Shown here: positions 61,772 through 64,000 of the stretch, one piece after another
Layout: the number at the start of each line of letters is the position of its first letter
Position numbering within the stretch: position 1 is the stretch's first letter
NCBI GenBank assembly: GCA_900469615.1
Contig: UBYA01000006.1
Location: 99,210 to 163,209 of the forward strand
Source of the DNA: Hyphomicrobiales bacterium
GTDB taxonomy: Bacteria > Pseudomonadota > Alphaproteobacteria > Rhizobiales > Rhizobiaceae
Direction of reading: 5' to 3'
DNA: 64,000 nt
Notes under the pieces: model-generated
Databases searched by the model: none
Told to the model about the DNA's origin: nothing
Seen by the model: the letters and a program-made list of their open reading frames with translations, nothing else
Program-made: the position numbers and the translations under genes

Positions 61772-62359
61772 TCACGCCGCTTGCGAGAGCCGCAACGCGC
61801 CCGGCTTCAGCATGGTTTCGATATGCGGAACCATGGTGTTGCGGGCGAAGCTGTAGATCTCCGAGCAACCGGTGATCTCGAAGCCGAGCTTCTGCTGCAG
61901 CTTCAACGAGGCCGGATTGTCGGCGAAGACGCCGGAATGGACGGCGACGCCGGGCATGCGGCGGGCAAAACGTTCCAGCGCGGCCTTGACTGCTTCGGTC
62001 ATGATGCCTTGCCGCCAGTAGAAGCGGTTCAGCCAGTAACCGAGGTGCCAGTGGCCGTGGCGGAGCTCGATGCCGACGCAACCGATGTGGACATCGTCCC
62101 GCTCCGTGATGGCCAGCGCCCAATCGGTGCCGAGGCCGGACGTGTGCTCGACCAGCCAGTCCAGCGCATCCTGCCGGTCGTAGGGGGCAGGCACGCGGGC
62201 CAGCATGCGGGTGACGGCGAAATCGGAGAGCGATTCCGCCATCGCATCGGCATCGCCGAGCCGGTGCGGGCGCAGGGTCAGCCGTCCGGTCTGGATAACC
62301 GGCGTTGGGCCCGGCATCAGGATTCCGGCATCGCGGCGGGTGAGGGCGAGCGCGTTCAT
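61772..62359 (-). CDS. GNAT family N-acetyltransferase
   Basis: RimJ-type acetyltransferase of 195 aa. It begins MNALALTRRDAG, with IQTGRLTLRPHRLGDAD as the first fold segment. The acetyl-CoA region is YWRQGIMTEAVKAAL, and NPASLKLQQKLGFEI is the usual C-terminal pattern. The substrate is unknown. ATG 62359 overlaps the stop of the upstream GNAT gene by 4 nt (ATGA). Confidence 0.9.
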   Translation of the reverse strand: MNALALTRRDAGILMPGPTPVIQTGRLTLRPHRLGDADAMAESLSDFAVTRMLARVPAPYDRQDALDWLVEHTSGLGTDWALAITERDDVHIGCVGIELRHGHWHLGYWLNRFYWRQGIMTEAVKAALERFARRMPGVAVHSGVFADNPASLKLQQKLGFEITGCSEIYSFARNTMVPHIETMLKPGALRLSQAA

Positions 62360-62991
62360 CTCAGGCCTCCCCAGCTTCGCAACGACATCCAGGTCTTGCG
62401 ATCGAGCCTGTACCATTCGACCGGCACGGTGCTGCCGAGCGCCAGCGAAGCGGCGAGGCCCGAACCCTGGAACTGGAAGCCGCACTTCTGGATGACGCGC
62501 CTGGATGCGACGTTCATGACCCGGCAACGGGCATCGATCTGGGCGACGTTCTCACGGGTGCGGAAGACCATGTCGATGAGCGCATGGGCTGCTTCCGTCG
62601 TGTAGCCCTGGTTCCAGTAGGGCTCGCCCAGCCAGTAACCGATCTCGACAGTGCGCGGATCGCCGGTGGGCTCGACCCCGCAGCATCCGAGGAAGGCGCC
62701 GTTGTCGGCTTTGGTAATGGCATAGACGCACTTGCCAATCTCGCCAAGCTTCGTGCGTCGCACGAAATCGGCGGCATCGGCGTTCGTATACGGGTGCGGC
62801 ATACGCGATACCATTGTGGCGACATTGGCGTTGTTGGCGAGATGGGCAAGGGCGTCGATGTCTTCTTCGTGGGGCGCGCGCAGAACGAGCCTTTCCGACA
62901 GTAAGACGGGGCAATCGGTCCTTAACCTGTCCGGCCTCAGCCGCTCTTCGGGAGACCTTGATTGGTCTTCCCTTAACAATTCGCCTTGCAT
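62356..62991 (-). CDS. GNAT family N-acetyltransferase
   Basis: Second RimJ-like acetyltransferase, 211 aa. It has LLSERLVLRAPHEEDIDALA, IGYWLGEPYWNQGYTTEAAHAL (in part, acetyl-CoA loop) and NVASRRVIQKCGF. GGAGG lies upstream of ATG 62991. The two neighbouring GNAT genes probably arose by old duplication. It is separated from rpmA by a strong terminator. Confidence 0.92.
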   Translation of the reverse strand: MQGELLREDQSRSPEERLRPDRLRTDCPVLLSERLVLRAPHEEDIDALAHLANNANVATMVSRMPHPYTNADAADFVRRTKLGEIGKCVYAITKADNGAFLGCCGVEPTGDPRTVEIGYWLGEPYWNQGYTTEAAHALIDMVFRTRENVAQIDARCRVMNVASRRVIQKCGFQFQGSGLAASLALGSTVPVEWYRLDRKTWMSLRSWGGLR

Positions 62992-63020
62992 GGTTCAGTC
63001 CTCCTTGGTTGAGGGTAAAG

Positions 63021-63055
63021 AAAAAGGGGAGATGGCGCCCCATCTCCCCTTTTTT
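63021..63055. terminator. Strong bidirectional terminator after rpmA
   Basis: AAAAAGGGGAGATGG (63021-63035) pairs perfectly with CCATCTCCCCTTTTT (63040-63054... arms symmetric) around CGCC. A- and T-runs flank it on both strands. It lies about 65 bp after the rpmA stop. Confidence 0.92.
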
Positions 63056-63120
63056 CTTGACTGAACCTTGTAGCATCAGCCGGGTCGATGAGACGCCGGC
63101 TGTTTTAGAGCGCTACCGGC

Positions 63121-63390
63121 TTATTCCGCTGCTTCCGCTTTCGGCATTACAGACACGTACACGCGGCCATTGGCCTTCGTACGGTAGTTCACGTTGCCTG
63201 CCGTAAGCGCAAAAATCGTGTGATCCTTGCCGAGGCCGACGTTGGAACCCGGATGCCACTGCGTACCGCGCTGACGCACGATAATGTTGCCTGCGATGAC
63301 GGTTTCGCCGCCAAACTTCTTCACGCCAAGGCGCTTGGATTCGGAATCGCGACCGTTGCGCGAGGAACCGCCAGCTTTTTTGTGTGCCAT
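63121..63390 (-). CDS. rpmA: 50S ribosomal protein bL27
   Basis: Ribosomal protein at the peptidyl-transferase centre, 89 aa. It begins [20 protein letters not shown] and continues [22 protein letters not shown] (in part), the standard bL27 sequence. It has no cleaved leader. It is 32 bp after rplU, in the usual rplU-rpmA operon. Confidence 0.98.
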   Translation of the reverse strand: MAHKKAGGSSRNGRDSESKRLGVKKFGGETVIAGNIIVRQRGTQWHPGSNVGLGKDHTIFALTAGNVNYRTKANGRVYVSVMPKAEAAE

Positions 63391-63422
63391 TGGAGTTCTC
63401 CTTTAAACCTTGATCCCGTTAC

Positions 63423-63740
63423 TTACTTGGCAGCCACGATGTCCGTGATGCGGACGACCGTGTGATGCTGGCGATGGCCGCGCGAACGCTTCGAGTTCTG
63501 ACGGCGGCGCTTCTTGAAGGCGATGACCTTCTTGCCGCGGTTGTGCTCGACCACTTCGGCCTTGACGGAGGCACCCTTGACGAAGGGAGCACCAATCGCA
63601 GCGTCGGCGCCTTCGCCGATAACGAGGACTTCGGTGAATTCTACGGTGTCGCCGGCGGTGACTTCGAGCTTCTCGATGGTCAGCACGTCGTCGGCTGCCA
63701 CACGGTACTGCTTACCGCCGGTCTTGATGACTGCGAACAT
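63423..63740 (-). CDS. rplU: 50S ribosomal protein bL21
   Basis: 23S rRNA-binding ribosomal protein, 105 aa. It begins [20 protein letters not shown] and contains the signature [20 protein letters not shown]. It heads the rplU-rpmA operon, with a promoter in the 260-bp leader region. Confidence 0.98.
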   Translation of the reverse strand: MFAVIKTGGKQYRVAADDVLTIEKLEVTAGDTVEFTEVLVIGEGADAAIGAPFVKGASVKAEVVEHNRGKKVIAFKKRRRQNSKRSRGHRQHHTVVRITDIVAAK

Positions 63741-63921
63741 TTTTTATCCTTTCATGTTCGTTCCGGCTCTCTTGCCACAAGGCAAGCGGCCGTCTTTTTA
63801 TCAGTCCAGAATTTAGCAGGAATTCCAAAGGCTTGGGCCTTCAGAAAGATCTGCCGGTGAAGCCCTGCGCAAAGCAGGACAGGCAAGGCGCGGACTTATC
63901 CACACCTATTGCGCCGCACGG

Positions 63922-63948
63922 GATATATAAGCGTCCCTGATCTGTCAA
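63922..63948 (-). promoter_or_regulatory. Promoter for rplU-rpmA
   Basis: On the minus strand TTGACA (63943-63948, perfect -35) is followed after 15 bp by TATATC (63922-63927). It would give a leader of about 175 nt. A perfect DnaA 9-mer TTATCCACA lies just downstream at 63896-63904. Confidence 0.55.
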
Positions 63949-64000
63949 GGCAAAAGGATGAAAAGCTTTCACATTCGCCCTTGCCATCCCCCTCTTCTCT

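Overview
The window is chromosomal DNA of an alphaproteobacterium, most likely Rhizobiaceae (Rhizobium in the broad sense). This rests on the mnmE-mnmG-rsmG-parA-parB origin-proximal order, several parS sites, a TrcR (DUF1013) gene, an imuA-imuB-dnaE2 cassette with an alphaproteobacterial LexA box (GAAC-N7-GAAC), and rhizobial-style palindromic intergenic repeats. Almost every gene is a recognisable core gene. No tRNA, rRNA, insertion sequence, prophage or CRISPR array was seen. Family assignments come from reading motifs in the translations; no database search was run.

Layout. 1-5.5 kb (+): tRNA wobble modification (mnmE, 5'-truncated by the window edge; mnmG), 16S rRNA methylation (rsmG) and chromosome partitioning (parA, parB), with three parS sites in and between these genes. 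5.6-9.8 kb (-): leuS-lptE-holA. 10-20.4 kb: yggS, trcR, acsA, an SDHAF4-like gene, htpX-rsmB, a heparinase II/III-like gene and purH. 20.6-27 kb (-): an MFS transporter and the giant NAD-glutamate dehydrogenase. 27-31 kb: pyridoxal kinase, beta-carbonic anhydrase, lytic transglycosylase and asd. 31-38.4 kb, mostly (-): dps, an SDR/ArsR pair with palindromic operators, a PAP2 phosphatase, leuB, a TIM-barrel epimerase, leuD and a small membrane protein. 38.4-47.4 kb, mostly (+): a CitE-like lyase, DUF1737, the SOS mutasome imuA-imuB-dnaE2, and bfd-bfr. 47.4-63.8 kb, mostly (-): a long housekeeping run rplU-rpmA-GNAT-GNAT-obgE-proB-proA-nadD, then modABC/modE, then rsfS-rlmH-envC-ctpA-yibQ-rppH.

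The most striking non-coding element lies at about 57.19-57.32 kb (+), between modA and nadD. It is three consecutive hairpins, each presenting a CCTCCTCCC (anti-Shine-Dalgarno) loop, the third being a Rho-independent terminator. This architecture is that of the alphaproteobacterial CUCCUCCC ('cuckoo', alpha-r14/CcsR-type) small RNAs.

Other points of interest are two unannotated small reading frames (31.05-31.16 and 39.68-39.80 kb), a 161-nt imuA/imuB coding overlap, parS sites embedded in coding sequence and a stop codon, a large composite inverted repeat at 36.98-37.19 kb, and a repeat copy ending 14 nt before the purH start codon.
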